A DNA stretch of 64,000 nucleotides. Source: Ziziphus jujuba. Its lineage: Eukaryota > Streptophyta > Magnoliopsida > Rosales > Rhamnaceae. Shown one piece after another: positions 46,861 through 57,900 of this stretch (position 1 is its first letter; each line of letters begins with the position of its first letter). Made by a program: the position numbers and the translations under genes. The notes beneath the pieces were generated by a model. It saw only the letters and a program-made list of their open reading frames with translations. It had not been told where the DNA came from and searched no databases. The stretch covers positions 22,553,001 through 22,617,000 of the forward strand of contig NC_083386.1 in the NCBI RefSeq assembly GCF_031755915.1, written 5' to 3'.

Positions 46861-49640
46861 AGCTAAAATTAGAGATGAAAAAGGCTTAAATTGGTCCACA
46901 ATCGCAAGCCTGTGGGAAATATAAACCCTTAGCTAGCTGGATATATACTTCCTCTTTGGTGTGTGTATTTAGCAATTTCACACTTTCGGTGGAAGAAGCA
47001 TCCATTCAGAACCCTGAATAAAGCCAAGGGTAATGAATGACTAACTTGTGCACCTGTTAGCTGTTTGGTAAATTTTTCTCTTCTATTTGGACTTGCACCT
47101 GGTCCAGAATACTCTCCATGGAAAACCGTCCTGTACCATATACATGTACAATACTTTAATCCTAAAAATTGAGTAAATAATATGAGAAAGGACGTTATTA
47201 TTTACTCTTCCCATGAATCTAGGTTACAATTAATTTTCAATTAACCACTAATCTCCAACCATGTCAAAACAAAAATCAGTGTAAAATTTAATCAGTTTCA
47301 AACATCCCTTTGGTCATCCATGCTTAATCCACTACGCTTCTTTTCATATTTGGAACACTGAATGAAACCAGGGGTTAGGAAACGACAAATGACACCAGAT
47401 GGTAAATTTTGCTCAAACCTGGTCATTAACGCAAACTAGCCATGTATATGCAGATAATCACCAAGTAGTTTGAGCTAGTCTTAAATCAAGTAATAATCAA
47501 ACTTAGCATTTGGGATTGGATTGGATCTTGGAAAGTAAATACAAGGGAAACGTAATGAATGCAATATATTCTAGAAGCTTTTTTTTTTTTCTTTTTCTTT
47601 TTCTTTTTTTTTCTTTTTTGTTTTTTTAACATTCAACTTATTACAACTAGCCGTATGGAATTTAATCCGAATCAAGGATTTGAATTTAGCTGTGGAAGTG
47701 CATGTGTTCTAAATGGTTTTTACCATTGGACTAAACTTATGATTCTAAAAGCTTATTTTTGGGTGGACACTATTAACCTTATTCTAGAAGCTTATGTTTA
47801 GGGTTGACAACAATGACATAACAAAAAAGCTAACTGAGTATCAATTTTTCAAATGAATTTTATAAAATTTTAATGCAAATAATTTTAAATAAGAGTAAAA
47901 ATTAATTAATTACATGCCAAATAAGCAAAGTTGGGCTTAATATTTTTCTTTTGTAAAGTTTCATATTCTTACACGCCAAAATATTGTTTTTATTAATTTA
48001 TTTTTTGGGGCACACATCAAAATATGATGAAAATGTAATTTCATGCGAATAAGTTAATATAGGAAAACATAGTGGCAAGAGCTTATGAATTTTGAAAAGA
48101 TTTTGATTCACCCAATAAAAAAAAAAAAAAATTGAAAAGATTTTGGGCCTTTTGGCGACGGCTACTTGTTCTAGCATATGTTAAGCCCAGTTGTGACCAG
48201 CCAGCTTCGAACAGTTCAACAAGCCCTGATTTTGTCGCATCACTAGGCCATACCGTAGACACAAACGAGAATGGAACTCACAGATCATAAGAACATAGCC
48301 CACCATCGTTTATCAATATCTAAAAATAAAAAAATAAAAGTTAATTGTAACTTAGTAAAAAAAATTATTCCTTTGATCTGGATTCAATTTTAAGACGTTA
48401 CAAATTAGGTTTTCAATTTTCAATTTGTTGCATTTTGATCCTATTAGATTGTTTAACTAACCACAATTAACAAAGGGTCTAAATTAAAAGTAAACATGCA
48501 AATTTTTTAAACTATAGGACCTTAATTATAACAAATTCAAGTTAGAACGTTTAAATTGTAATAAATTATATTTTAATATTAGTAAAGTGAAACAAATCCT
48601 TGACCGTCGTTACTCTAAATATCCAATCCGATCAAAATACAACAAATTGAAACTTTTTTATTTATTTTTATTTTTAATATTAATAATGAAGGTGAAGGAA
48701 TTCAAAATCAGATTATTGTATGAGAAAACAATAATTTATTTTTTAAAATTTAAGAGCCTAAATTGTAACATTTTAATTTTAAAGTACCAAACTGCTAGAC
48801 ATGTAAGTACAATTACCTAAAAAAAACTAAAGAAAGAAATCAAGAACGGGATATGAAATGAAAACTATGGAGGAAAACTGCAAAGAACCATTTTTATTTA
48901 CATTAATGCTACAATTATCCAAATTTTTACCAAATTTATTTACTAAATATATATATAAAAATATTATTGGTTGATATATTTATATAATTTAAATATAAAT
49001 AATTTAATATTTAACTAGATAAATAAATTAAAAAAATAAATCAATTAAACGTTACTATATTATTTGTTATATCATTTAGTAAATAAATTTATGAATATTT
49101 TAATAACTCTAGTATTTTTTTTTTTTTTTTGGGACAATAGTATATGAACAACTTGATTGTTGTTTTTATTTATTTTTTATTTTTTTTATTTCATCCCAAA
49201 TTTAATCGATGATTTGAGATCGATGATTTTGGTTCTATCATAAATCCTAACAATAAAGGATTATAGATATATTGTTACCAAAAAACACTCAAGTATTTCG
49301 AGGACTATATAGTCTCTTTACATAAGCCTGTGTTGATTCATATATGGAATTCGATGTGACAGATTTCATAAGAGGAGACTAAGCAGTCTTGGAATCATTT
49401 AAAATTTGCTCTATTGTTATGCTATCTTTTTATTATTACTATAGATCTTCTCTGTTCTTTAATTAAATTCTTTTTGTTTTATCTATTGTCTTTTTTTTTT
49501 CTTTTTTTCTTTTTTCTTTTAAGAACTATTGCAATAAGGTTGTGTGCTTGTGTGACAAGGGCATCATGTCACTTGTATAAAAAGTAACAAGAGGGGGATG
49601 TATATTTTTTGGGGCATCATGTCACTCGTAACAAGAGGGG

Positions 49641-49671
<31 letters not shown>

Positions 49672-50029
49672 TTTAATCTTTGAGATCTAGTTGAAGATTC
49701 AACTAAAAATTCTTTCTCAATTTGTTGAGAGTTAGGGCATGATATGAGAAATAGTTTTACTGTAAGACTTCCCCAACCAAAAAAAAAAAAAAAAAGAAGA
49801 AAAAAAAAAGCAACATTAATAAAACAAATAATTTTTGTCTAATTCTTTTTTTTTTTTTTTTGTTTTTTAGGGAAGAAATTCTTGACCAAAATTTTTTTGG
49901 CCAATAATTATTGACTAAAATTGAACATATATACAAGATCTTTAGGCTTTTATGTTTGGTCACGAGTCAAGAGGAATAAGTAGCATTATATAAGTCAGTA
50001 ATAAAGTTTACAAATCAAGTATTTTTTAT
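46860..50029. repeat. Segmental duplication, copy 2 (left part)
   Basis: Collinear with 16945-20800; see the entry for copy 1. It has the unfilled Pack-MULE site (TATAGGAAA at 48058-48066). It breaks at the foldback element and resumes at 57280. No gene; the frame 47559-47801 is driven by a T run and is not conserved. Confidence 0.88.
50022..50029. repeat. 8-bp target duplication TTTTTTAT (left)
   Basis: TTTTTTAT before the foldback element, repeated at 57272-57279. The unfilled paralogue near 20793-20800 has a single TCTTTTAT in the same context (AAATCAAGTA ... AATGTTA). Confidence 0.78.
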
Positions 50030-50880
50030 GAAAGAGATTCTATGATCAGGTCTGACCTGATCAAAATGATACAGTCCAAAAATGTAAAAAAATGACCATC
50101 CATTAAATTTTAATTTATTTAATCAACGGTTCATATACTTCCTTGTCACACGTGAGAAAATTGCCATTTCAAAAAAATTTCCTTCAACCTTGTCGCTTCA
50201 ATATATCATTTCATTTCTCGCTCGCACCACTGTTTCACTCAAACTTTACCATTTCAAATTCCCAAATAAAATCAACCATCTCCACCATTCCCACCCTAGA
50301 TATCCTTCTATTACTTCCACCACTCGGGCCTTATCCTCGATAATCCAAAATCCATTTAGAGCTTGGATTAAAGGTTAGTATTTTTGAGCCCCTAGCTTTT
50401 TTTTTTTTTGTGAGCCTTTGCTTTTTTTTTTTTTTAAGTGTGAAAAAAAACAAAAAAATAATAATAATAATAATAATAACATCGGTAACCTGCAAAAGGC
50501 CACCGACTTATGTACCAAACAAGTAGGCATTTTCCTTCAGATTAAAAGTTGCTCTTTCTCGGTGGTCTAGAGTAGTCTTGACGTGGCCGAGAGCAAAGTC
50601 CCGGTGGTGACTGTATCGTTGTCCAGAGTAGAAAGCACGTCTATGGCCTTGATAATCGAGTCTCATTGGGCTGGGTTCTTTTGAGTCTTAAGATCCCGAT
50701 CTTGATCGAATATGAGATTGATGAGTTCATACTTGGAGAGTTTCAATTGAGCTGTGAGGGACGAGCAGGCGATCATAGAAGAGTTAGAGTGCTAGGGTTT
50801 CAGAGAACAAGAATTGAAATGGTAGTGTTGTGGGTTGAATTGAATATTGACAAAAAGGAGGTTTAAGGACGTAGAGTTCT
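50030..50880 (+). repeat. Outer unique section, left arm of the foldback element
   Basis: Pairs in inverted orientation with 56390-57271: AAATTTCCTTCAACCTT (50173 / 57150), TCAAATTTACCATTTCAAA-type blocks, TCTTTCTCGGTGGTC (50553 / 56735), GTCCCGGTGGTGACTGTA (50600 / 56665) and AGGGTTTCAGAGAACAA (50793 / 56484). The section is GC-richer than the arrays. Confidence 0.85.
50666..50878 (+). other. Small reading frame in the outer arm, paired with 56387-56608
   Basis: The frame reads IDEFILGEFQLSCEGRAGDH and then GFQRTRIEMVVLWVELNI. The opposite arm (56608 down to 56387) keeps the same frame: VEEFLLGEFRLRCKGRVGDH and GFQRTKIEMVVLWVKLNI. No function is recognised. It may be a piece of captured exon or chance maintenance of an open frame in recently duplicated arms. 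I do not call it a gene. Confidence 0.35.
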
Positions 50881-51035
50881 AAAAGCTTTAACATTTTTGA
50901 AAATTTTTTAATTTTTTGTTATTTTTTTAATTCCTTTGTAATTTTTTTTATAATTTCACAAGTATCATTCAAAATAATAAAATTCAAATTTTATAAAAAA
51001 ATTAAACAAATTGAAAAGATAATAAAAAAAATTAG

Positions 51036-52387
51036 GGGACCAAAGCCAATGCTTTTACATCCCAGCAACATTGGCTTTGGTAATTTTTTATTATTTTATT
51101 TTTTACTTTCATTTTTTTTAACTTCTTTGTAATTTTTTTATATTTTTTCAAGTATAATTCGAAACAATAAAATTCAAACTTAATAAAAACAATTAAGGAC
51201 CAATTGAAAATTACAAAATTGAAAAGATAATAAAAAATAATTAGGAGACCAAAGCCAACACTATTACATCTTAGCAGCGTTGGCTTTGGTCTCCCAATTT
51301 TTTAAAATTTCTTATTATTTTTTTAATTCCTTTGTAATTTTTTTTTTTATATTTTTGCAAGTATCATTCAAAATAATAAAATTCAAACATAACAAAAAAA
51401 ATTGAGGACCAATTGAAAATTTCATAATTGAAAAGATAATAAAAAAAATTGGGGAATCAAAGCCAACGCTATTACATCCCAGCAGCATTGGCTCTTGTCC
51501 CTTAATTTCTTAAATTTTTTATTATTTTATTTTTTTAATTCCTTTATTAAGGACCAATTAAAAATTACAAAATTGAAAAGATAATAAAAAAAAATTGAAG
51601 GACCAAAGCCCACGCTATTACATCCCAGCAGCGTTGGCTTTGGTCCTCCAATTTTTTATTTTTTTTTTAATTCCTTTGTAATTTTTTATATTTTTACAAG
51701 TATCATTCAAAATAATAAAATTAAAATTTAATAAAAAAAATTGAAGATCAATTGAAAAGATAATAAAAAAAAAATTCGGGGACCAAAGGCAATGCTATTA
51801 CATCCCAGTAGCATTGGCTTTGGTCCCCCAATTTCTTAAAATTTTTTATTATTTTCTTTTTACTAATTCCTTTGTAATTTTTTTTTATATTTTTGCAAGT
51901 ATCATTCAAAATAACAAAACTCAAACTTAACAAAAAAAAAAATTGAGGACCAATTGAAAATTAAGAAATTGAAAAGATAAAAAAAAAAAAAATTGGGGGA
52001 CCAAAGCCAATGCTATTACATTCCAGCAACGTTGGCTTTGGTCCTCAAATTTTTTTATAATTTTTTTTTATTTTTTAAAAATTTCTTTGTAATTTTTTTA
52101 TATTTTTCCAAGTATCATTCAAAATAATAAAATTCAAACTTAAAAGAAAAAAATTTGGAGATCAGAGCCAACACTTCTATATCCCAACAACGTTGGCTTT
52201 AGCCTCCAAATTTTTTATTATTTTCTTTTTTTAATTACTTTCTAATTTTTTTTATATTTTTACAAGTACCATTCAAAATAATAAAATTCAAACTTAACAA
52301 AAAAAAAATTGAGAACCAATTATAAATTACCAAATTGAAAAAATAACAAAAATAAAATTGGAGAGCCAAAGCCAATGCTTTTACATC
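51036..52387. repeat. Left hairpin-module array of the foldback element
   Basis: Seven full modules and the left half of an eighth, spaced about 180-220 bp. Hairpins lie near 51040, 51243, 51453, 51597, 51777, 51995, 52156 and 52362. Each is GGACCAAAGCCAAYGCT, a loop with TTACATCCCAGC, then RCGTTGGCTTTGGTCC. Hairpins are separated by an AT-rich linker with AAATTCAAACTTAA and ATTGAGGACCAATTGAAAAT. The loop orientation is constant within the array and reversed in the right arm. Confidence 0.88.
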
Positions 52388-52395
52388 CTAAAAGC
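52388..52395. repeat. 8-bp target duplication CTAAAAGC (left)
   Basis: Exact repeat at 53090-53097, bounding the hAT MITE. Confidence 0.9.
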
Positions 52396-53089
52396 TAGAC
52401 CTGGCAATTTGGATCATGACACGGCGACACGACTCGAAAACGACACGGAATAAATGGGTTTGGGTTTATTATAAATGGGTTCGGGTCATAATCGGGTCAA
52501 CCCGTTTAACACGATTATTAATCGTGTCATTTTCGGGTTGACCTGTTTAACTCGAAATTGACCCGTTACGACCCATTTATTAATCGTGTCATTTTCGGGT
52601 TGACCTGTTTAACACGATTATATACCTATTACAACCCATTTAAATTTAATTTTAAATTAATATTTTATCACTAATATAATATTTAATAACTAAAAAATAT
52701 TATAAATTAAAAATTTTATAAAAATAATTTTCTATTACTAATTTTTTAAAAACAAAAAATACATCTTTAATAAAACAAAAACATAAAAATAAAAAAAAAT
52801 AAAAAAAATTTCGGGTTAATAGGTTAATTTTCGGGTTAACGGGTTAATAGGTTAGTTTTCGGGTTAATAGGTCAATTTCAGGTTAACGGATTAATAGGTC
52901 AACACGACCCGTTAAAATAATCGTGTTAAACGGGTCGTGTCGTGTTGACCTGTTTATAAACAGGTCGGGTTAGTGTTTTAGGTACCTGACACGATTAATA
53001 AATGGGTCGTGTTCGGGTTAGGCATTTTTGACCCGATTATTAAACGGGTTGACACGAACACGACCCACCAACCCGAATTGCCAGGTATA
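52396..53089. mobile_element. hAT-type MITE, 694 bp, nested in the foldback element
   Basis: Termini TAGACCTGGCAATTTGG and, reversed, TATACCTGGCAATTCGG, with exact 8-bp duplications CTAAAAGC: the hAT signature. The interior is made of repeated short blocks (GGGTTAATAGGTTAATTTTCGG; AACGGGTCGTGTCGTG; CGACCCATTTATTAATCGTG) in both orientations. No coding frame of note. It interrupts the loop of the eighth hairpin module of the left arm, so it is younger than the foldback element. Confidence 0.9.
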
Positions 53090-53097
53090 CTAAAAGC
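53090..53097. repeat. 8-bp target duplication CTAAAAGC (right)
   Basis: Exact copy of 52388-52395; the second half of the interrupted hairpin (CCTTGGCTTTGCTTCTCC) follows. Confidence 0.9.
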
Positions 53098-53379
53098 CTT
53101 GGCTTTGCTTCTCCAATTTTTTAAATTTTTTATTATCTTCTTTTTTTTTTTTAATTTCTTTGATGAAAATATGATAATGAACCAAAAAAAAGGGGGGGGG
53201 GGGATTTGTGTTTAAAATTGAACTAAAAAAATAGAAAAATATTTTTTTGATGAAAATACGATATTGAACAAAAAAAAAAAAAAAAAGAAGGGTTTGTCTT
53301 TAAAATTGGACCCAAAGAAAAAGAAAATATTTTTTTTGATGAAAATATGATAATGAAGAAGAAAAATGTTACAAAAGGC

Positions 53380-53560
53380 AGCAAAGCCGATGCTATTTTC
53401 ATAATAAGCATCGGTTTTGTACATGCTTAGCGATGTTATTTTAAAAACCAAATATATAAATTTATATACATGGTTTTTAGCAACGCTATTTTAAAATAGT
53501 GTCGCTAAAGCCTGTACAAAGTCAATGCTTGTTCTAAAAATAGTGCTGGTTTTGCTCCCT
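53380..53560. repeat. Central hairpin region and axis of the foldback element
   Basis: Axis at 53460/53461. Two variant hairpins flank it: AAAGCCGATGCTATTTTC ... AAGCATCGGTTTTGTAC on the left (53384-53425) and GTACAAAGTCAATGCTTG ... AGTGCTGGTTTTGCT on the right (53515-53555), with an inner pair AGCGATGTTATTTTAAAA / TTTTAAAATAGTGTCGCT. These hairpin stems differ from the array modules by carrying ATTTT loops in place of ACATCCCAG. Confidence 0.82.
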
Positions 53561-53831
53561 TTTGTGACAGTTATCTTTTTCTTCCCTTTTTTTTTTTTTT
53601 TCTTTTATAGTCCAATTTTAAACACAAATACTCTTTTTTTTTTGTTCATTGTCATATTATCATAAAAAAAAACTTTCTTCTTTTTTTTTGGTCCAATTTT
53701 AAAGACAAACCCCTTTTTTTTTTTTTTTGGTTCATTATCAAATTTTCATTAAAAGTTTTTTCCTCTTTTTTTGGGTCCAATTTTCATCAAAGGAATTAAA
53801 AAAAGAAAATAATAAAAAATTTTAAAAATTG

Positions 53832-56231
53832 AAGGATCAAAGTTAAGACTTTTAGGATGTAAAAGTATTGGCTTTGGTCCCCTAATTTTTTTTGTTATCT
53901 TTTAAATTTTGTAATTTTTAATTGGTTTTCATTTTTTTTTTTGTTTTGTTTGAATTTTATTATTAGAACGATACTTGTAATAATATTAAAAAATTACAAA
54001 TAAATTAAAAAAATAAAAAAATAATAAAAAAATTTAAAAAATTGGGGGACCAAAGCCAATGCTGTTAGGATGTACTAACATTGGCTTTGGTCCCCAATTT
54101 TTTTTTTTTGTGATATTTCCAATTTTGTAATTTTCAATTGTTCTCAAATTGTTTTTTGTTAAGTTTGAATTTTATTATTTTGAATAATACTTGTAAAAAT
54201 ATACAAAAATTACAAAGGAATTAAAAAAAATAAAAAATAAAATAATAAAACATTTAGGGGACCTAAACCAACACTGCTGGGATGCAATAGCGTTAGCTTT
54301 GGTTCCCAATTTTTTTAATTATCTTTTAAATTTTATAATTTTCAATTGGTTCTTAATTTTTTTATTAAATTTAAATTTTATTATTTTGAATGATACTTGT
54401 AAAATTTTAAAAAAAAATACATAGGAATAAAAAATAAAAAATAAAAAATAAAATGATAAAAATATTTAAAAAATGGGGGGACCAAAGCCAACGCTGCTGG
54501 AATGTAATAGCGTTGGCTTTGGTCCCCCAATTTGTTTATTATCTTTTTAATTTTGTAATTTTCAATTAGTCCTCAATTTTTTTTTGTTATGTTTGAATTT
54601 AATTATTTTGAATGATACCTGCAAAAATATAAAAAATTACAGAGAAATTTAAAAAAAAAATAAAAAAGAAAATTATAAAAAAATTTAAAAAAGTAGGGAA
54701 CCTAAGCCAATTCTGCTTTGGTCCCCCAATTTTTTTTATTATCTTTTCAATTTTGTAATTTTCAATTGGTCCTCAAATGTTTTTGTTAAATTTGAATTTT
54801 ATTATGTTTAATGATACTCGCAAAAATATAAAAAATAATAAATGAATTAAAAAAAGAAAATAATAAAAAATTTTAAAAAATTAGAGGACCAAAGCCAATG
54901 CTGCTGGGATGTAATAGCATTGGCTTTGGTCCTCCAATTTTTTTTATTATCTTTTTAATTTTGTAATTTTCAATTGGTTCTCAATTTTTTTTGTTATGTT
55001 TGAATTTTATTATTTTGAATGATACTTGCAAAAATATTAAAAAAAATTGCAAAGAAATTAAAGAAAAATTATAAAGAAAATAATAAAACATTGTAAAATA
55101 CTGGGGGACCAAAGCTGACACTGCTGGGATGTAATAGCATTGGCTTTGGTCCTCCAATTTTTTTTTTATTATATTTTCAATTGGTCCTCAATTTTTTTTT
55201 CCTTAAGTTTGAATTTTATTATTTTAAACGATACTTATAAAAATATAAACAAATTACAAAAGAATTAAAAAAATAAAAAAATAATAAGAAATTTAAAAAA
55301 TTAGGAGATCTAAGCCAACGTTGCTGGGATGTAACAGCGTTGGCTTTGGTCCCCAAATTTTTGTTTTTATTATTTTTTCAATTTTGTAATTTTCAATTGA
55401 TCCTCAAATTTTTTTGTTAAGTTTGAATTTTATTATATTGAATGAGACTTGCAAAAATATAAAAAAATTATAAAGGAATTAAAAAAAGAAAATAATAAAA
55501 AATTTTGAAAAAATTAGAGGACCAAAGCCAATGCTACTGGGATGTAATAGCATTGGATTTGGTCCCCCAATTTTTTTTTATTATCTTTTTAATTTTGTAA
55601 TTTTCAATTGGTCCTTAATTTTTTTTTTTTGGTTAAGTTTGAATTTTATTATTTTAAATGATACTTATAAAAATATAAAAACATTACAAAGGAATAAAAA
55701 AATAATAATAAAAAAATTTAAAAAATTAAGGGACCTAAGTCAACGCTGCTGGGATGTAATAACGTTAGCATTGATCTCCCAATTTTGTTTTTTATTATCT
55801 TTTCAATTTTATAGTTTTCAATTGGTCCTCAAATGTTTTTGTTATATTTGAATTTTATTATTTTGAATGATATTTCCAAAAATATAAAAAAATTACAAAG
55901 AAATTAAAAAATGAAAATTATAAAGAAAATAATAAAACATTGTAAAATACTGGGGGACCAAAGTCAACGCTACTGGGATGTAATAGTATTGGCTTTCGTC
56001 TTCCAATTTTTTTTTATTATCTTTTCAATTTTGTAATTTTCAATTGGTTCTCAATTTTTTTTTGGTTAAGTTTGAATTTTATTATTTTGAATAATACTTT
56101 CAAAAATATAAAAATATTTCAAAGGAATTAAAAAAAAGAAAGTAAAAAAGAAAATAATAAAACATTTTAAAAAATAGGGGGACCAAAGCCATTGCTGTGG
56201 GGATGTAAAAGCATTGGCTTTGGTCCCCTAA
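53832..56231. repeat. Right hairpin-module array of the foldback element
   Basis: Twelve modules, hairpins near 53832, 54043, 54256, 54475, 54696 (stem shortened to CCAATTCTGCTTTGG), 54884, 55103, 55304, 55517, 55730, 55952 and 56177. The loop is GCTGGGATGTAATAGC, the reverse complement of the left-array loop. The linker carries TTTGAATTTTATTATTTTGA and CAATTGGTCCTCAA. Spacing about 205-225 bp. Confidence 0.88.
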
Positions 56232-56387
56232 CTTTTTTTTTTTTGGTTATCTTTCCAATTTTATAATTTTCAATTGGTGCTTAATTTTTTTTTGTTAAAT
56301 TTGAATTTTATTATTTTGAATGATACTTGTAAAAATATAAAAAAATTACAAAGGAATTAAAAAAAATTACAAAAAATAAAAGTTTTT

Positions 56388-57271
56388 TATAAAAGAGTTA
56401 AAGCTTTCAGAACTCTACGTCCCCAAACCTCCTTCTTTGCAATATTCAATTTAACCCACAACACTACCATTTCAATTTTTGTTCTCTGAAACCCTACCAC
56501 TCTAACTCCTATATGATCACCTACTCGTCCCTTACATCTCAATCGAAACTCTCCAAGTAGGAACTCCTCAACCTCATATCCAATCAAGATCAGGGCCTCA
56601 AGACTCAAAAGAACCCAACCAAACGAGACTCAATTATCAAGGCCATAGATGCCTTTTCTACTCTGGGCAGCGGTACAGTCACCACCGGGACTTCGCTCTC
56701 AGCCACGTTAAGACTACTCTGGACCACCAAGAAAGAGCAGCCCTTAATCTGGAGGAAAATACCCACTTGTTTGGTACTTAAGCCGGTGACATTTTACAGG
56801 TCATCGATGTCATTGTTATTTTTTTAAATTTTTTTTTCACACTTTAAGGGAAAAAAAAAAAAAAACAATGGTTCACAAATACTAACCTTTAACCCAAGCT
56901 CTAAATGGATTTTGGATTGTCGAGGAGAAGGTTCAAACGGTGGAAGCAATAGAAGAATATCTGAGGCTGGAACGGTAGAAATGGTGGATTTTATTTGGGA
57001 ATTTTGAAACGGTGAAAGATTGTGAATTTTATTTGGAAATTTTGAAATGGTGAGAGATGGTGGATTTTATTTGGGAATTTTGAAATGGTAAAGTCTGTGT
57101 GAAACAGTGGAGCTAGCAGGAAAGAAAATGATATTTTAAAGCAGGAAGGTTGAAGGAAATTTTTTTATCTGAGCCGTTCACGGGATAAGTTTAAATCTAA
57201 TAACTAGTCATTTTGTTACGTTTTTAGTCTACATCATTTTTGTCAGGTTGGTCTTGATCATAGAAGAGTTC
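56388..57271 (-). repeat. Outer unique section, right arm of the foldback element
   Basis: Inverted partner of 50030-50880. It includes three near-repeats at 56975-57085 of GATTTTATTTGGGAATTTTGAAA, where the left arm has one, so this arm has a small local tandem expansion. Confidence 0.85.
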
Positions 57272-57279
57272 TTTTTTAT
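57272..57279. repeat. 8-bp target duplication TTTTTTAT (right)
   Basis: Exact copy of 50022-50029. Confidence 0.78.
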
Positions 57280-57900
57280 AATGTTATGTCTCAAGGACAG
57301 GCACAAACATAGAGGAGCAAATTTTAGATATTTCCCGACTATCAAGTTTCTTTTTTACAAAACTTGTCATATCATATATGCTCATGTGTGCAATCTCGTT
57401 ATAAATTTATGAGAGGAAAAGGGTTATCTAGTTTCAGGTTACCTGATCTTCATTGCAAACAGTGTCTTAAACCAAGACAAGTACAAATACAAGACATTTT
57501 ATTTTATTTTATTTTTGATAAGCAACACCTTTTATTTGATGATTAAACAGGCACAACATTCTTCCTATGGTGGCTAGCTTACCCATATGGCCAGCTGTGT
57601 CCGTCCATTTTATTCAAGAAGATACATGACATATATTGGTCAGAGAGCGGTCGCCCCTACAAAGAAACAAAGTAGTCCCAGTTAGCTATATGTTTTTTAT
57701 TATTTTTTTTAAAATAGGCAAATGAAAATGTGTTAATTATCAAATATTAAAAATGTTATTTTAATAAATGATTTAAAATTAAAAATATAATTTAATAAGT
57801 ATCAAGCCTTAAACATTTACTACATTATGGAAATGATATTTCCAGCAAATAAAAATTGTGGGACTGGGAACAGAGAATAATGAAGAGCCATGGGCCATGA
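57280..57900. repeat. Segmental duplication, copy 2 (right part)
   Basis: Continues the match to 20800-21365 after the foldback insertion (AGTTTCAGGTTACCTGATCTTC at 57430 / 20955; CAGGCACAACAT at 57549 / 21061). It contains exon 2 of the broken LTP-like copy. Confidence 0.85.

Larger units (their letters stand above)
50030..57271. mobile_element. Giant foldback (palindromic) element, 7.2 kb
   Basis: The whole insert is a near-palindrome with its axis between 53460 and 53461 (AATATATAAA / TTTATATACA). The termini are GAAAGAGATTCTATGATCA and, on the other strand, GAACTCTTCTATGATCA. Each arm, from the outside in, has a unique section of about 860 bp, an array of ~210-bp modules each containing a small hairpin, and a central section around the axis. 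The left arm is about 2.7 kb without the inserted MITE, with 8 modules; the right arm is 3.8 kb with 12. The paralogous segment lacks the insert entirely, proving mobility. It encodes no transposase. It resembles foldback families of plants (FARE type) in structure; superfamily (MULE or hAT) is unresolved because the duplication is 8 bp and low-complexity. Confidence 0.88.

Noticed and set aside
47559..47801. 80-residue frame at 47.6 kb
   Set aside because: Begins in a T run; the partner segment at 17.6 kb does not keep the frame.
50143..50378. Short plus-strand frames at the left end of the foldback element
   Set aside because: They lie in the terminal repeat and do not stay open in the matching right arm.
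51036..56231. A CRISPR-like array, because of regular repeats about 210 bp apart
   Set aside because: This is a plant-type genome; units are long, the spacers are homologous to one another, and the array mirrors itself around an axis.
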